This document shows positions 9,234 to 20,885 of a stretch of DNA of 64,000 nt, in pieces. A model generated the notes under the pieces. That model saw only the letters and a program-made list of their open reading frames with translations, did no database searches and was not told where the DNA came from. This DNA is from JAGVSR01 sp964589785 (lineage in GTDB: Bacteria; Pseudomonadota; Alphaproteobacteria; Rhizobiales; Hyphomicrobiaceae): contig CAZPUQ010000001.1 in the NCBI GenBank assembly GCA_964589785.1, positions 310,001-374,000 on the forward strand, in the 5' to 3' direction. Numbering within the stretch: position 1 is the stretch's first letter; every line of letters starts with the position of its first letter. A program made the translations under genes and the position numbers.

Positions 9234-9759
9234 GAACTGCTACTCCCCTCGATATGACAAGATCCGCCCCCCGCTGGAGGAGCATCATGCGGGCTTGTTG
9301 GAAATATGTCGAGGCGTCTGAATGTGATGGTCTCGGACGACGTCCGTAGCTCGGCTGGTGGGTCGTTCGCATGCGGACGAAACGAGCGGCCGCTGAGCGG
9401 GATCGTACGTGCCACCCGAGGCCATTCGGTCACCGTTGTTGGGGTAGTCCAGTCGATTGACGAGGCGGGTTGCGGCTCGCAACGGCTTCCGGCGAATCGC
9501 CGTCGGACCGACGGCGGCCGCCGGGTTCTCCCAACGCGTCCGGCACCGCCGAGCGGCTCCGTGGGCTGTCGCCCGAGACCGGCCGCATAGCCCCGGGAAA
9601 GTGCCAATCGATTTGCTGTTGCATCCGTGATAGTGGCTCATTTGCAGCCCAATATTTCAGCATTGCGATTCTATTGACAGGTTTCAATTCCGCCGATCTT
9701 CACAGCCGTTCTCTGGCCGCTCATTGTCGAGCCTTCGATGACCGTGGCGGGGGCGGATC
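9234..9759. other. 526-bp intergenic region, no gene supported
   Basis: Separates the divergent bactofilin and DUF4189 genes. The several open frames here have no ribosome binding sites and an unnatural composition. The sequence becomes relatively AT-rich around 9630-9700. A TTGACA hexamer at 9674-9679 could be the -35 box of a promoter for the downstream gene, but no good -10 follows at 16-18 bp. Confidence 0.5.
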
Positions 9760-10482
9760 ATGACACGGCGGAATAAGGGCATTCATCGCGTCGCAACGGC
9801 GTTGACGCGAACGGGAACGGCGCTCGCGACTTCGGTTGCGTTTTCAGTTGCCGCCGAGGCCCAGGCCTGGGAGGACCCGCGCGACCGGTTCGGTCCCGGC
9901 TGGGGCTGCGCCAGCATGAGCGTCGGCAATCCGACCTACGATACCTGCAAAAAGTGTGACGCCTCTGGCGGTCGGTTCTATTGGCGAATGCCGAACCGGG
10001 ACGTTGGCCGCTGCGTACAGCGGGACCCCGAGCCGGCGGCGAGAGCGCCGTCCGACGACGACGACGATTTTTTCGGGATCGAGCCCGACGACAATTCGAC
10101 CTCTGACGACGACGTCTATGCGTCGCCGCGGCCGTCCCGGCCGGCTGCCCCGGCAACCCCCACGAGCTATGGCGCGGTCGCCGTCTCGACCAAGACGCTG
10201 TCCTGGGGAGCCGCATGGAACAGCTCGTCGCGCTCGGAGGCTGAGACAAAGGCCATGAACGAATGCCGACAGCACGCCAGCGACTGTCAGATCGGCGTCT
10301 GGGTGAAGAACGGCTGCTTTGCGCTCGCGACCGGGTCGGTGCTGGGTGGGCTTGGCGGGACGCAATGGGGAGCAGCCTGGGCCGCGGATGAATCCGGCGC
10401 CAAGTCGAGAGCGCGGTCCGAATGCAGCAAGCGCGGCATGGCAGCCTGCGGGGTCAAGGTCGCGCGCTGCATGAGCCGATGA
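9760..10482 (+). CDS. Secreted DUF4189 domain protein
   Basis: A 240-residue exported protein with three parts: an N-terminal signal peptide (cleavage near AEAQA, residue 36), a cysteine-containing segment (GWGCAS, TYDTCKKCDASGG, GRCVQ) and a C-terminal domain from about residue 140 (SYGAVAVST to the end). The C-terminal domain has the DUF4189 pattern of alternating SWGAAWN/QWGAAWA repeats and paired cysteines. A highly acidic linker (five consecutive Asp near residue 101) and a Pro/Ala stretch separate the two. Function of the family is unknown. ATG 9760 has a GGCGG upstream. Confidence 0.75.
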   Translation: MTRRNKGIHRVATALTRTGTALATSVAFSVAAEAQAWEDPRDRFGPGWGCASMSVGNPTYDTCKKCDASGGRFYWRMPNRDVGRCVQRDPEPAARAPSDDDDDFFGIEPDDNSTSDDDVYASPRPSRPAAPATPTSYGAVAVSTKTLSWGAAWNSSSRSEAETKAMNECRQHASDCQIGVWVKNGCFALATGSVLGGLGGTQWGAAWAADESGAKSRARSECSKRGMAACGVKVARCMSR

Positions 10483-10535
10483 GGCCGGTCGAAGGCCTGC
10501 GCCGATCGTTCACCTGCCGCCCGGCCTTGCCGGCC

Positions 10536-10799
10536 TCAGAGCGGATACTGCTCCGGCGCCACGCCGCAGTCGATGAGGAAGCGCCGGATCTGCACCACCT
10601 CGTCCTTCGGCACCGAATGGTTGGCGTGGTGAAAGAGCACCGTGTGGCCCTTCAGCGTCACGGCAATGCGCGATCCGCTGCGGTCCTCGATCTCGGCGCC
10701 GAGCTCTCTCAGCGTGCTCTCCACTTCCTTGAAATCGAGGTTGGCGGGGATGGGGTGGGCGAAGATGGCATGCACGACTTTGCGATGGCGGTGGTTCAT
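10536..10799 (-). CDS. HicA-like toxin without an adjacent HicB
   Basis: An 87-residue protein with the double-stranded-RNA-binding-like HicA fold: the N-terminal block RKVVHAIFAHPIPANLDFKEVESTLRELGAEI in outline, then RSGSRIAV and the histidine-bearing strand GHTVLFHHANHS, then a C-terminal helix VVQIRRFLIDCGV. HicA toxins are mRNA interferases with a single essential histidine, normally beside a HicB antitoxin. No HicB-like frame exists on either side: 54 bp downstream another gene ends, and upstream is a terminator. Members of this 'HPxPANxD' subfamily often occur alone. Start ATG 10797-10799; a longer frame extends to 10952 but crosses the terminator hairpin. Confidence 0.72.
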   Translation of the reverse strand: MNHRHRKVVHAIFAHPIPANLDFKEVESTLRELGAEIEDRSGSRIAVTLKGHTVLFHHANHSVPKDEVVQIRRFLIDCGVAPEQYPL

Positions 10800-10898
10800 G
10801 GGCTCGGCTTCCCTGTCGCTGGCTCGCCATCTGCCTAGCATCGGCGGGGAGACGTCAGACTTGCGCTGCGTCAAATGCTGCTGCGTCACGCGGCGGCG

Positions 10899-10931
10899 GA
10901 AAACAAAGGGCCGCTCGTTTCCGAGCGGCCC
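10899..10931 (-). terminator. Rho-independent terminator upstream of the HicA-like gene
   Basis: A perfect 10-bp GC-rich stem (GGGCCGCTCG at 10908-10917 and CGAGCGGCCC at 10922-10931, loop TTTC) is followed on the minus strand by TTTGTTTTCC. It lies 52 nt after the stop of the 25-codon mini-ORF and about 100 nt before the HicA-like start. A second hairpin (CCGGGC at 10952-10957 with GCCCGG at 10962-10967) lies between mini-ORF and terminator, giving an attenuator-like order. Confidence 0.82.
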
Positions 10932-10982
10932 CGTGAGATCGGTGCGATGCACCGGGCAAACGCCCGGGTCGCTCTGATGCCC

Positions 10983-11060
10983 TCAGGCGGTCTCCGGAAG
11001 GTGTTCCGAAGCGTGCCCAAGCGACCGCGACATCGCAGCCTGCAAGATCCCACTCGACAT
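10983..11060 (-). CDS. 25-residue mini-ORF with perfect Shine-Dalgarno sequence
   Basis: Encodes MSSGILQAAMSRSLGHASEH followed by LPETA. Its ATG (11058-11060) follows AAGGAGGTGATCC, a full match to the 3' end of 16S rRNA, with seven bases between GGAGG and ATG. The peptide has no run of a single amino acid that would signal a biosynthetic attenuator, and is not hydrophobic enough for a membrane peptide. It lies 130 bp downstream of opgC on the same strand and is followed by a hairpin and an intrinsic terminator. It is either a small protein gene or a translated leader controlling the HicA-like gene. Confidence 0.55.
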   Translation of the reverse strand: MSSGILQAAMSRSLGHASEHLPETA

Positions 11061-11074
11061 CGGATCACCTCCTT
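11061..11074 (-). promoter_or_regulatory. Extended ribosome binding site of the mini-ORF
   Basis: AAGGAGGTGATCCG read on the minus strand, complementary to the whole anti-Shine-Dalgarno tail of 16S rRNA. No other start in this window has a match of this length. Confidence 0.75.
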
Positions 11075-11189
11075 CCCGTTGTTGCATCCTGATGAAAGGC
11101 TCGCATATTCGCGCGGGGATGAAAAGAGGCTCCGACACGTCACCGGCCGCTGCTCTGGGGCGGCACGGCGGCGCGACGCCCGCCGGGCG

Positions 11190-12317
11190 TCAGGAGGCGG
11201 GCTGGCTCTGCAGGCGGCCGGTCTTGCGCTGGGTGAGCAGCCGTGCCGCGGCGGCCATGGCCGCGATCCCGGCGACCGTGACGAAGAGCTCCAGCGTGGC
11301 CGACGTCCCGAGCTGGCGCAGGATGATCCAGCCCATGAACGAGAGAATGGTGCCGAGCGCGAAGATCTCCAGCGCGTTGCGTCCGCAGAGCGAGACGGCG
11401 CGGGCGGCGGGACGGTTGAGCCAGGGAGCCGAGGCCGGGATCAGAGAACCCGCCACGTAGGCCAGCGCCAGGACGTGCAGGAAGCGCCACGCCGAAAGAT
11501 CGGGCTTGCTGACGGTGCCGAGGAGGTTGGGAGGCAGCAGCGGATTGTCCGGCAGCCAGGAGATCGGCACCCACGGCGCCGCGTAGAGGAAGGAGAACGA
11601 GACGTAGAGGATCGCCATGGCGAGGACGGCGGACCGTTTCGTCAATTCGTGGCTGCGGGCGAGAATGGCGGCGGCGGCGCCGGTCGTGAACAGGAGCTGC
11701 CAGGCGAACGGGTTGAAGAACCAGCCTTCTCCCGGCGTGTTGACGGGCAGGTTGATCTTGAAGGCGTTCGCCACCGCCCAGATGCCGGCCGAGACCGCAA
11801 GCCCCGCCAGCACGCCGCGGCGGAACAACATCAGCATGACCGGGAACCAGAGCATCAGCACCACGTACAGCGGCAGGATGTTCATCTGGTTGGGCTGATA
11901 GGTCAGCGACAGCGCACCAAGGACGGCGCCCGCCGGGTCCTGCGCCAGCCTCTGCAGGAACATGTTGTGCACATAGGCGGGGTCGCGGAACACATGCGCC
12001 GCGATGTACAGCATGACGGCCGAGGCGATGAAAATCGCGATATGCCACAGATAGATCCGGCCGGCCCGCTTGAACGCGCGCCGGAACGACGGGCTGAGCG
12101 GCCCCGACGTTCCAAGGCCGTAGGCCAGCGCCGCCGAATAGCCCGAGAGCAGCACGAAGACCTCGCTCGCATCGGCGAAGCCGAAGTTCTTCAAGGTGGC
12201 GTAAGCCCAGGTGTTGTCGGGGATGTGATCGATGAAGATGAAGATGAGGGCGAGACCGCGGAAGAAATCGACACGGGGGTCGCGGGGGCGCACCTGCGGC
12301 GCGGGCGTATCGATCAT
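11190..12317 (-). CDS. opgC: OpgC domain membrane acyltransferase
   Basis: A 375-residue inner-membrane protein of the OpgC/acyltransferase-3-like group, which adds succinyl groups to osmoregulated periplasmic glucans in rhizobia and relatives. The N-terminal signature RVDFFRGLALIFIFIDHIPDN contains the DFFRG and D-H residues of the family, followed by FVLLSGYSAAL and about ten predicted membrane segments. The cytoplasmic C-tail is short and basic. No other glucan synthesis gene is in the window, so the substrate is inferred from the family. Start ATG 12315-12317, giving the signature close to the N-terminus. Confidence 0.85.
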   Translation of the reverse strand: MIDTPAPQVRPRDPRVDFFRGLALIFIFIDHIPDNTWAYATLKNFGFADASEVFVLLSGYSAALAYGLGTSGPLSPSFRRAFKRAGRIYLWHIAIFIASAVMLYIAAHVFRDPAYVHNMFLQRLAQDPAGAVLGALSLTYQPNQMNILPLYVVLMLWFPVMLMLFRRGVLAGLAVSAGIWAVANAFKINLPVNTPGEGWFFNPFAWQLLFTTGAAAAILARSHELTKRSAVLAMAILYVSFSFLYAAPWVPISWLPDNPLLPPNLLGTVSKPDLSAWRFLHVLALAYVAGSLIPASAPWLNRPAARAVSLCGRNALEIFALGTILSFMGWIILRQLGTSATLELFVTVAGIAAMAAAARLLTQRKTGRLQSQPAS

Positions 12318-12496
12318 GGAGCGGTCTGGCTCATGGGCGGCTCAGGGGCGTTCGCTTCGCGGTAAGGCTTTCCTTCCGCAAATGTAGGGTGTGGTGCGAG
12401 TCGCCGCCAAGATGGAGCGGCCTCTATCCCGAGGAATGTTATGCTCTTCGGCTCCGGCTCCGGCAGAGCCGCCCTTTGAGCCTCGCACCGAGACCC

Positions 12497-14389
<1,893 letters not shown>

Positions 14390-14484
14390 CATGGGTCGGC
14401 TCCCGTGCGTGCCACGCGCGCAGCGCCGCGTGGTTCGTTGCGTCACGCCGCTCAAGGGAGTGGACCCGGGTGAAGCCGGGGTGT

Positions 14485-14585
14485 CTGTCCGTCCCTTCGC
14501 CGGCATGACCCGGATCAGGTTCGAAGGGTGCTCGCGCTCGATTGCGCAGATCTCAGCCGGACGACCGGCGCCCCTCGGAACGGCA
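14485..14585 (-). promoter_or_regulatory. TPP riboswitch (THI element) upstream of thiC
   Basis: On the minus strand the aptamer shows the hallmark CTGAGA (complement at 14551-14556), then ACCCTTCGAACCTGATC and GGGTCATGCCGGCGAAGGGA (complement at 14492-14529), which are the conserved J2-4 and P4/P5 parts of the THI box. The 5' half (GAGGGGCGCC) forms P1/P2. The boundaries are approximate. About 100 nt separates it from the thiC ATG; no clear terminator follows, so control by blocking translation initiation is more likely than attenuation. Confidence 0.95.
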
Positions 14586-14661
14586 CCGATATTGGCCGCT
14601 CGGGCCGCGCGACGCAAGACGATTGACGGCGTCCGTCACTCCTGCGCCGCAGGTGAAGCTG

Positions 14662-15252
14662 TCAGGCCCGGCTCGCCGCGAGAAGCCGCTCGAAAGCCCG
14701 CATCGTGCGCTCCTGCGCCCTGCGGTCCTTCATCGACCAGTGCCAGAAATGGTGGCTGAGATAGAGACCGTAAAGCTCGAAAACGAGCTGATCGGCGTCG
14801 AGCCCAGGGGCGAGCTCGCCCGCTGTCCCGGCGTCCTCGATCGCGGATTTCAACGTGTCGGACCAGCCGCTTAGGAATTCCTCGAGCTTGACGCGGACGG
14901 CCGCCGGCAAGGCATCGCTCTCAGCACTCGCATGCACGAACGGACAGCCGCCGTTGAGTCGCGGGGCGCGCGACCAGGATAGCCAGCGCTCGAAAAGGGC
15001 ACTGAGGCGCCGCTCGCCGGCGCCGGCGCGCGTGCCGGCTTCGACGACATCCGAGACGAACAGGGTGGCTGCCTTCTCGATGACGCCGAGCTGCAAGGCC
15101 TCCTTGTCCGCGAAGTGGGCGAAGAGACCGCTGCGCGAGAGCTCCAGATCCCGCGCCAGGTCGCCGATCGAAAGGGATGACAGGCCGTGCGCGCTCACGA
15201 GCCCCAGGCTATGCGAGAGAATGCGGTCGCGTACGGCGCTGGTTGTCGGCAT
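14662..15252 (-). CDS. TetR family transcriptional regulator
   Basis: A 196-residue one-component regulator. The N-terminal helix-turn-helix is clear: a first helix (VRDRILSHSLGLVSAHG), then LSIGDLARDLELSRSGLFAHFADKEAL, the standard TetR recognition motif at about residues 25-50. The C-terminal ligand domain contains GGCPFVHASAESD, a motif of the TetR_C_33-like group. ATG 15250-15252 follows GGAGG at 5 bases. No obvious target operon diverges from it: its upstream neighbour is on the same strand, and thiC lies downstream behind a riboswitch. The ligand is unknown. Confidence 0.88.
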   Translation of the reverse strand: MPTTSAVRDRILSHSLGLVSAHGLSSLSIGDLARDLELSRSGLFAHFADKEALQLGVIEKAATLFVSDVVEAGTRAGAGERRLSALFERWLSWSRAPRLNGGCPFVHASAESDALPAAVRVKLEEFLSGWSDTLKSAIEDAGTAGELAPGLDADQLVFELYGLYLSHHFWHWSMKDRRAQERTMRAFERLLAASRA

Positions 15253-15453
15253 GGTATCCTCCGCGCATCGTGATGGATCGATGGGCATGTACGTTCCGCC
15301 GTCCTGGTGCGTGAGAACGAGGACGGGCGGCACACGTGCCATGCGCGATGAAGCGGGCCCCACTGCGGAGAGAGTGCGGCGAAATCTGGAAGACCGCCTG
15401 AACGAGCAAACGGTGTGTTCTGCGCGCCTCGTCAGCCGGTCTTGTTTCCCCGA

Positions 15454-17064
15454 TCAGGCGGCAAGAACCTCCTGCGCGGAGTGCACCCACCGCGTGACGG
15501 CTTCGACGTCGGGCGCGTCGCCGTTGCGCAGGATGCGGGTGCCGGCCGGTGTCGTCGCAAACGTGAGGAGCGCCGATGACAGTGCCACCGGATCGGCGGA
15601 CGAGACGGCCTCGGCGGTGTCGTAGCCCGCTCCGACGAGCAACTGTGCATGTGTGCCGCGCAGGCCGGGCACCGTGAGCACGAGCTGCGCTTCCTTCTTC
15701 CAGCGCTCGATCGTGTCGGCGTGGAACCGACTGTCGCCGAGCAGCGCCACGACGGACTCGCTGTCCGCCGCCAGGAAGTGCGCGACGGTGATGATGCCGC
15801 CCGCGGCGAGGCGCTCGGCAAGCTTCGGGCCGATCGAGGGCGCCCGTTCCAGATCGTCGCTTTCAAGGAGATAGTAGCGGGGCGCGGACGAATGGGTCAC
15901 CGGTTCCGCGCGCGCATGAAGCGGCACCGGAGCCGGCGCCTCCCCATGCGTCCGGACCGAGGCGACCGTAGGCGGGACCGCCTCCTCCGAAGCGGGCGGT
16001 GACGCTGCCGGCGCGACCGCGGACTGTGCAGCCTTCGGCTCCCTCGCACCGGCGATCGCCGCGGGCTTGCGGACCTGAGGGGCCCGGGCGGGCTTCGGCG
16101 CGGGCGCGGGACCCGCGACGCGCTTGGCGCGTTCGGCCGCCTGCGCCGCCTCGCGCGGTGCCACCACCTCGGCCCGGTGCAGATCACGCACCATGCGGTC
16201 GTCCTCGGGCAGCGTGGCGTCGACGCGCCCCGTCGCCATCAGCTCGTCGTACATCGCCTGGACCTGGCGGCGTGTTTCGGCGTCCGTGATCTTCTTCGTG
16301 ATCCACTTCGCCGGAACCTTCAGCGATGCGAGCACGGTCGCGGCCGTGAGCGAAACCTCCGGCGGCTCGGCCCCGGATTCCGTCAGGGCCCGGTCGAGGA
16401 CCATCGCAAAGCCCTTCGCCGCATAGATGAGAAGCGCCGCCACCCTGTCGCGCGCAACGGGACCAAGGCCCGCCGGCGGATCGACGACGCCCGTCTTGAG
16501 GTCGTAGTGCGTGATGAGGGTCTCATAGTCCGGGTTCGAGCGGTCGGCGCCGGCGATCACGTGCGCCTTCAGCCAGTCCTCACCCGTGGGCCACTCCGGC
16601 GTTTCGTCCTGATGCGCGCGCTCGCCCTCCAGGCGCAGCGCATCGTAGGCGCGGTTGATGCTCCATTCGACGGCGCGATGCACACTGTTCTCGGCTTCCG
16701 ATTGCGCCGTGTGGAACGGGTGGATGGGGTCCGTATAGTAGTGGCTGAGCACGCCGGCCGCGTAGACGGCGCGCTCGAAATCGTTCTCTCGCAGCGCCTG
16801 CACGAGGTGGCCGTACCAGCTTGCGACCTTTTCCGGCGCGCCGCCCCAGTAGCCGTCGCGCACGTGCAGCACGTGGTTCTTGAAGTCCTTGAACTCGTTG
16901 TCGGGCGCCTTGGAGCCCGTCATGTAGAGGTCGGCGTGCTTCAGGAACACGAGCCGCCACGCTTCCGCGTCCGGCCGTTGCAGATAGCGCAGCGCGTCGA
17001 GCGCCAGCTTGTGATGCGTGCCGTTCGCGTGTGCCGCGTAGACGATGGTGAAGAGCAGAGACAT
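15454..17064 (-). CDS. Zinc-dependent phospholipase C-like domain fused to DUF4332
   Basis: A 536-residue two-domain protein. Residues about 1-250 resemble zinc-dependent phospholipase C (alpha-toxin/S1-P1 fold): histidine- and aspartate-rich motifs THHKLALDAL, KHADLYMTGSKAPD, NHVLHVRDGYW and GVLSHYYTDPIHPFHTAQSEAE supply likely metal ligands. A low-complexity Ala/Pro/Lys linker (about 310-385) follows. The C-terminal about 140 residues (YYLLESDDLERAPSIGPKLAERL onward in outline) match DUF4332, a helix-hairpin-helix-like domain with GIGPK-type loops. No signal peptide is apparent, so a cytoplasmic place is likely. ATG 17062-17064 is chosen because the frame upstream is antisense-like shadow of the next gene. 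It follows the PHB depolymerase on the same strand. Confidence 0.72.
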   Translation of the reverse strand: MSLLFTIVYAAHANGTHHKLALDALRYLQRPDAEAWRLVFLKHADLYMTGSKAPDNEFKDFKNHVLHVRDGYWGGAPEKVASWYGHLVQALRENDFERAVYAAGVLSHYYTDPIHPFHTAQSEAENSVHRAVEWSINRAYDALRLEGERAHQDETPEWPTGEDWLKAHVIAGADRSNPDYETLITHYDLKTGVVDPPAGLGPVARDRVAALLIYAAKGFAMVLDRALTESGAEPPEVSLTAATVLASLKVPAKWITKKITDAETRRQVQAMYDELMATGRVDATLPEDDRMVRDLHRAEVVAPREAAQAAERAKRVAGPAPAPKPARAPQVRKPAAIAGAREPKAAQSAVAPAASPPASEEAVPPTVASVRTHGEAPAPVPLHARAEPVTHSSAPRYYLLESDDLERAPSIGPKLAERLAAGGIITVAHFLAADSESVVALLGDSRFHADTIERWKKEAQLVLTVPGLRGTHAQLLVGAGYDTAEAVSSADPVALSSALLTFATTPAGTRILRNGDAPDVEAVTRWVHSAQEVLAA

Positions 17065-17195
17065 CGCCGCATTCCCCGTGGGCCCCGGGACGGGAGAGCC
17101 CCGCCCTGGCGTTGGGGATAGCGCGAGTCGCACGCGCCGCCGATCCCTGGCGAGGCTGCGATCCGGGGATAGGTGTTGTGCGCGCGGGCGCGATC

Positions 17196-18533
<1,338 letters not shown>

Positions 18534-18615
18534 GGTGACCTTGCCCCCGGCTTGTCTCCTGCGCCCCCATCGTGCGCTTGCGATATCGCGCCGCACGACA
18601 TTATGCGGTCATTTT

Positions 18616-18638
18616 TTGCAGCGCGGCAGATTCTGCAA
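18616..18638. promoter_or_regulatory. TTGCAG-N11-CTGCAA inverted repeat upstream of the PHB depolymerase gene
   Basis: TTGCAG (18616-18621) pairs with CTGCAA (18633-18638), and a nested GCAG-N3-CTGC (18626-18636) overlaps it, 80-100 bp upstream of the depolymerase start. TGC-rich palindromes of this kind are known binding sites of PhaR, the PHA-responsive repressor. The link is an inference; PhaR itself is not encoded here. Confidence 0.3.
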
Positions 18639-18757
18639 GTGTAAACGTAAAAAGCATATGATCGCCAGTGAATAACGTATGGGGCAGCGCGCCATTATGC
18701 TTAAGGGCAACATGTGTTGCTCTTTTTCCAGGCGTTGAATTCGCTGGGGATTGCCGC

Positions 18758-20875
18758 TCAGCGGCCCTCGCGCCACCAAGCGAGCGTGATGAGGGCGAGC
18801 AAGGCGGCCAAGGCAAGAAGTCCCGTGAACAGAGGGAAAACCTTCACGCCGCGGGTCACGTAGGCCTCGCGGTCCTTGAGCGCCATCCAGCCTGATCCGG
18901 AAAAGACTTTCGCCGTGGCGAGCATGCTGATACGCGGCACGTCCACCGACTCCGGCGCGTCCGCGGGCGCCCGCGCGCCGGTCCAGAAGATGCCGCCGCC
19001 GGTCTGCGCCGCGAGTCCCTGCAGCACCTTGTCGGTCGCGGTCACGTCGCTCATCTCGCGCGGGTCCTCGGTTCCCGCGTGGACGACCGCCGCCAGCGGC
19101 CCCTCGGGGCCCTCGGCCGCGGCCTTATAGAGTCCAGGCAGCTTGACCTCCGTCGTGGCGCGCCAGATGCCGGGCCCGGCGGGGCTCAGCGGCACCTCCG
19201 TCGTCGTGCCGTCGGCGGCCGTCAGGTGGACCGGCGCCACGCTCTCGCCCATGGAGTGGCGCTCGAGCGTGACCTTCAGGCCCTTCGCCGAGGCCAGCAG
19301 GCGCTCCTCCTCCAGATCCGGCTCCTTCATCAGCCAGTGCGAGAGACGGCGCAGCAGATCGGAGTGGGGGCCGCCGCCCTCGAAGCCGCGGGCCCACAGC
19401 CAGGCGTGATCGGAGGTCAGGAGCGCGACGCGCCCCTTGCCGCGCTTTTCCAGCAGCAGGAGCGGACTGTCCCCGGCGCCCGACATCACGGCCGTGCCGC
19501 GGTCGGTCTTGACCTCCGCCTGGCGGAACCACCGGCCCCACGTCGGCGGCTTGCCGTCGGTGCCGGCGCCCGGAAGCCCGCGCGTGACCGGATGCTTCGC
19601 TCCCTCGGCCGTGATGGCAGCCTTGAACGGCTCCTCGAACACGCGGCCGGTGGGCCGCGCCGGCAGCACCGGCGCCAGCGGTGTCCGATAGATCGTCGTC
19701 GGCCCCGCGTAATCGTCACCCGCCGCGACGAGCAGCGCGCCGCCGTGCTCTTCGACGTAGCGGGCGATGTTGTCGTAGTAGTTGAGCTGCAGGATGCCGC
19801 GGTGCTCGTAGCGGTCGAAGATGATGAGGTCGAAATCGTTGATCTTCTCCGAGAAGAGCTCGCGCGTTGGGAACGCGATCAGGGAGAGCTGATTGATCGG
19901 CGTGCCGTCCTGCTTCTCCGGCGGCCGCAGGATCGTGAAATGCACGAGATCGACGGCCGCGTCCGACTTCAGGAGGTTGCGCCAGGTCCGCTCGCCCGCG
20001 TGGGGCTCGCCGGAGACGAGCAGCACGCGCAGGTTCTCGCGCACGCCTTCGGCCGCCACGACGGCGCGGTTGTTGACCGGCGTCAGCTCGCCCGGCGCCG
20101 TTTCGATCTCGGCCTCGAGGATGTTCGTGCCCGCGTGCGGAAAGTCCATGGCGATGGCGACCGGCTCCCCGACCGCGATGCTGCGGATCTCGTCCGGCTT
20201 GCCGTCGCGGCGCACCTTCAGCGTCACGCGCTCGCCGGGCGCGCCTGTCCGGCCGGTCTCGATGGCGCGGATCTCGATGTCGCGCGTCTGCCCGACGAGG
20301 CCGTAGCGGGGGGCCTTCACCACCTCGATGCGCCGGTCGAACTCGTTCGGCCGTCCCGTCAGCAGCGTGTGGACGGGCGCATCGAAGCCGAGTGCGGCCG
20401 CCTTCTTCGGCACGTCGTGCACCTGCCCGTCGGTGACGAGGACGACGCCGGCGATGCGATCGGGCGGGATGTCGCCGAGCGCGATGTTGAGGCCGGCAAA
20501 GAGGTTCGTGCCGCGCCCGCCCTCCGCGCCCGGGCGGGCGGCCGTCACGTACTTGACCTCCAGATCCGGGATCGCGCCGAGCTTCTTCTCCAGCTCCGCG
20601 CGGATCGCCGCCGCCTGCTCGGGCCGCTTGTCGAGCGACTGGCTCGTGCTTTCGTCGACGACGACCAGCGCGATGTTGGCCAGCCGCTCGCGGTCCTCCT
20701 GGCGCAGCATCGGGTTGGCGAGGGCTGCGATCAGGGCGGCGAGGGCGAGCGCGCGCAATGCGGCGCCCCGGCTGCGGCGGAGGATCAGGAGAGCGCACAG
20801 CACGGCGGCCACGACCGCAGCGGCGAGCAGCCACGGATCGGGAATGAGAGGCGCGAAATCGATCGACCAGTTCAT
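18758..20875 (-). CDS. Membrane protein with glutamine-amidotransferase-like domain, last gene of MoxR operon
   Basis: A 705-residue protein with two N-terminal membrane helices (residues about 12-30 and 38-55) and one C-terminal helix (about 680-700), leaving a large periplasmic or cytoplasmic body between. The body includes a VWA-like strand (ANIALVVVDESTSQS), Ig-like beta segments and a flavodoxin-like amidotransferase-type segment (FDLIIFDRYEHRGILQ, GGALLVAAGDDYAGP). ATG 20873-20875 follows GAGGAGG. It begins 10 bp after the DUF4159 gene. Family function is unknown; related operons are linked to oxygen tolerance and envelope stress. Confidence 0.75.
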   Translation of the reverse strand: MNWSIDFAPLIPDPWLLAAAVVAAVLCALLILRRSRGAALRALALAALIAALANPMLRQEDRERLANIALVVVDESTSQSLDKRPEQAAAIRAELEKKLGAIPDLEVKYVTAARPGAEGGRGTNLFAGLNIALGDIPPDRIAGVVLVTDGQVHDVPKKAAALGFDAPVHTLLTGRPNEFDRRIEVVKAPRYGLVGQTRDIEIRAIETGRTGAPGERVTLKVRRDGKPDEIRSIAVGEPVAIAMDFPHAGTNILEAEIETAPGELTPVNNRAVVAAEGVRENLRVLLVSGEPHAGERTWRNLLKSDAAVDLVHFTILRPPEKQDGTPINQLSLIAFPTRELFSEKINDFDLIIFDRYEHRGILQLNYYDNIARYVEEHGGALLVAAGDDYAGPTTIYRTPLAPVLPARPTGRVFEEPFKAAITAEGAKHPVTRGLPGAGTDGKPPTWGRWFRQAEVKTDRGTAVMSGAGDSPLLLLEKRGKGRVALLTSDHAWLWARGFEGGGPHSDLLRRLSHWLMKEPDLEEERLLASAKGLKVTLERHSMGESVAPVHLTAADGTTTEVPLSPAGPGIWRATTEVKLPGLYKAAAEGPEGPLAAVVHAGTEDPREMSDVTATDKVLQGLAAQTGGGIFWTGARAPADAPESVDVPRISMLATAKVFSGSGWMALKDREAYVTRGVKVFPLFTGLLALAALLALITLAWWREGR

Positions 20876-20885
20876 CGCCGCCTCC

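Noticed and set aside
11061..11074. Sequence GGATCACCTCCTT on the plus strand, like the 3' end of 16S rRNA
   Set aside because: No other 16S sequence is near; it is the complement of the mini-ORF's ribosome binding site.
10875..12365. Long plus-strand frame antisense to opgC
   Set aside because: Arg/Gly/Glu-rich shadow of a high-GC gene; opgC on the other strand has clear membrane segments and family motifs.
12440..12490. Hairpin GGCTC-CGGCA-GAGCC between opgC and thiC as a thiC terminator
   Set aside because: The stem is short and no T-tract follows on the minus strand.
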